A DNA stretch of 5,776 bases from Synergistaceae bacterium (GTDB lineage Bacteria > Synergistota > Synergistia > Synergistales > Synergistaceae). Below are positions 5,729 to 5,776 of the stretch, in pieces; the first letter of the stretch is position 1; every line of letters begins with the position of its first letter. The DNA lies in contig JAQVPO010000090.1 of assembly GCA_028702015.1 (NCBI GenBank), positions 1 through 5,776 on the forward strand. Reading direction: 5' to 3'. The translations under genes were made by a program, and so were the position numbers. The notes below the pieces were generated by a model that was not told where the DNA came from, searched no databases, and saw only the letters and a program-made list of their open reading frames with translations.

Positions 5729-5776
5729 TCAGACCTCCATAAGATCAGAGTAATCTTCATTTTCAAGATATCCTCC
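5729..5776 (-). CDS. Probable C-terminal end of an upstream gene (15 codons visible), identity unknown
   Basis: Reading leftward from the right edge, one frame is open and ends at TGA 5731-5729. It gives the acidic tail GGYLENEDYSDLMEV. The hydrophilic, acid-rich composition looks like a natural C-terminus, and the same orientation and short gap suggest an earlier member of the pur operon or a co-oriented neighbour. Too little is visible to name it. A competing reading in another frame is a 16-residue ORF (5760-5710) with its own GGAGGA upstream, described in the findings. The call rests on composition and position only. Confidence 0.45.
   Translation of the reverse strand, partial: GGYLENEDYSDLMEV

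Overview
The window is one minus-strand block of six de novo purine biosynthesis genes, transcribed from the right edge to the left edge. In transcription order they are purC (start corrected to 5639), purF, purM, purN, purH and the first 136 codons of purD, which runs off the left edge. Upstream of purC, at the right edge, is what looks like the last 15 codons of another gene, followed by an 89-base gap. Nothing supportable is encoded on the plus strand; the long plus-strand frames are shadows of the pur genes.

The layout is that of a tight operon. purC-purF are 3 bases apart, purF-purM overlap by 4, purM-purN overlap by 19, purN-purH are 5 apart and purH-purD are 12 apart. No terminator is visible between any pair. 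purM and purN start with GTG. Together the genes supply PRPP amidation (PurF), GAR synthesis (PurD), GAR formylation (PurN), AIR synthesis (PurM), SAICAR synthesis (PurC), and AICAR formylation plus IMP closure (PurH). FGAM synthase (PurL or PurSQL), AIR carboxylation (PurE/PurK) and adenylosuccinate lyase (PurB) are not in the window. purC is followed directly by purF, so the purS-purQ-purL genes that sit between them in the Bacillus-type operon are absent here.

The host is a bacterium of moderate GC content. PurF carries the four cysteines of the B. subtilis-type [4Fe-4S] enzyme. The protein sequences and gene order suggest an anaerobe, perhaps Synergistota or a Clostridia-like lineage, but this is an impression and not a proven placement.

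The one real surprise is PurF. Its phosphoribosyltransferase half and Fe-S ligands are intact, but its glutaminase half has lost the N-terminal catalytic cysteine (Ser in its place), the oxyanion-hole Asn (Asp in its place) and other usual residues near the glutamine site, and it has no propeptide. It may be an ammonia-dependent amidotransferase, or a glutaminase with a changed nucleophile. PurH also has Thr at several positions that are usually Asn in bacterial homologues. The rest is conventional.
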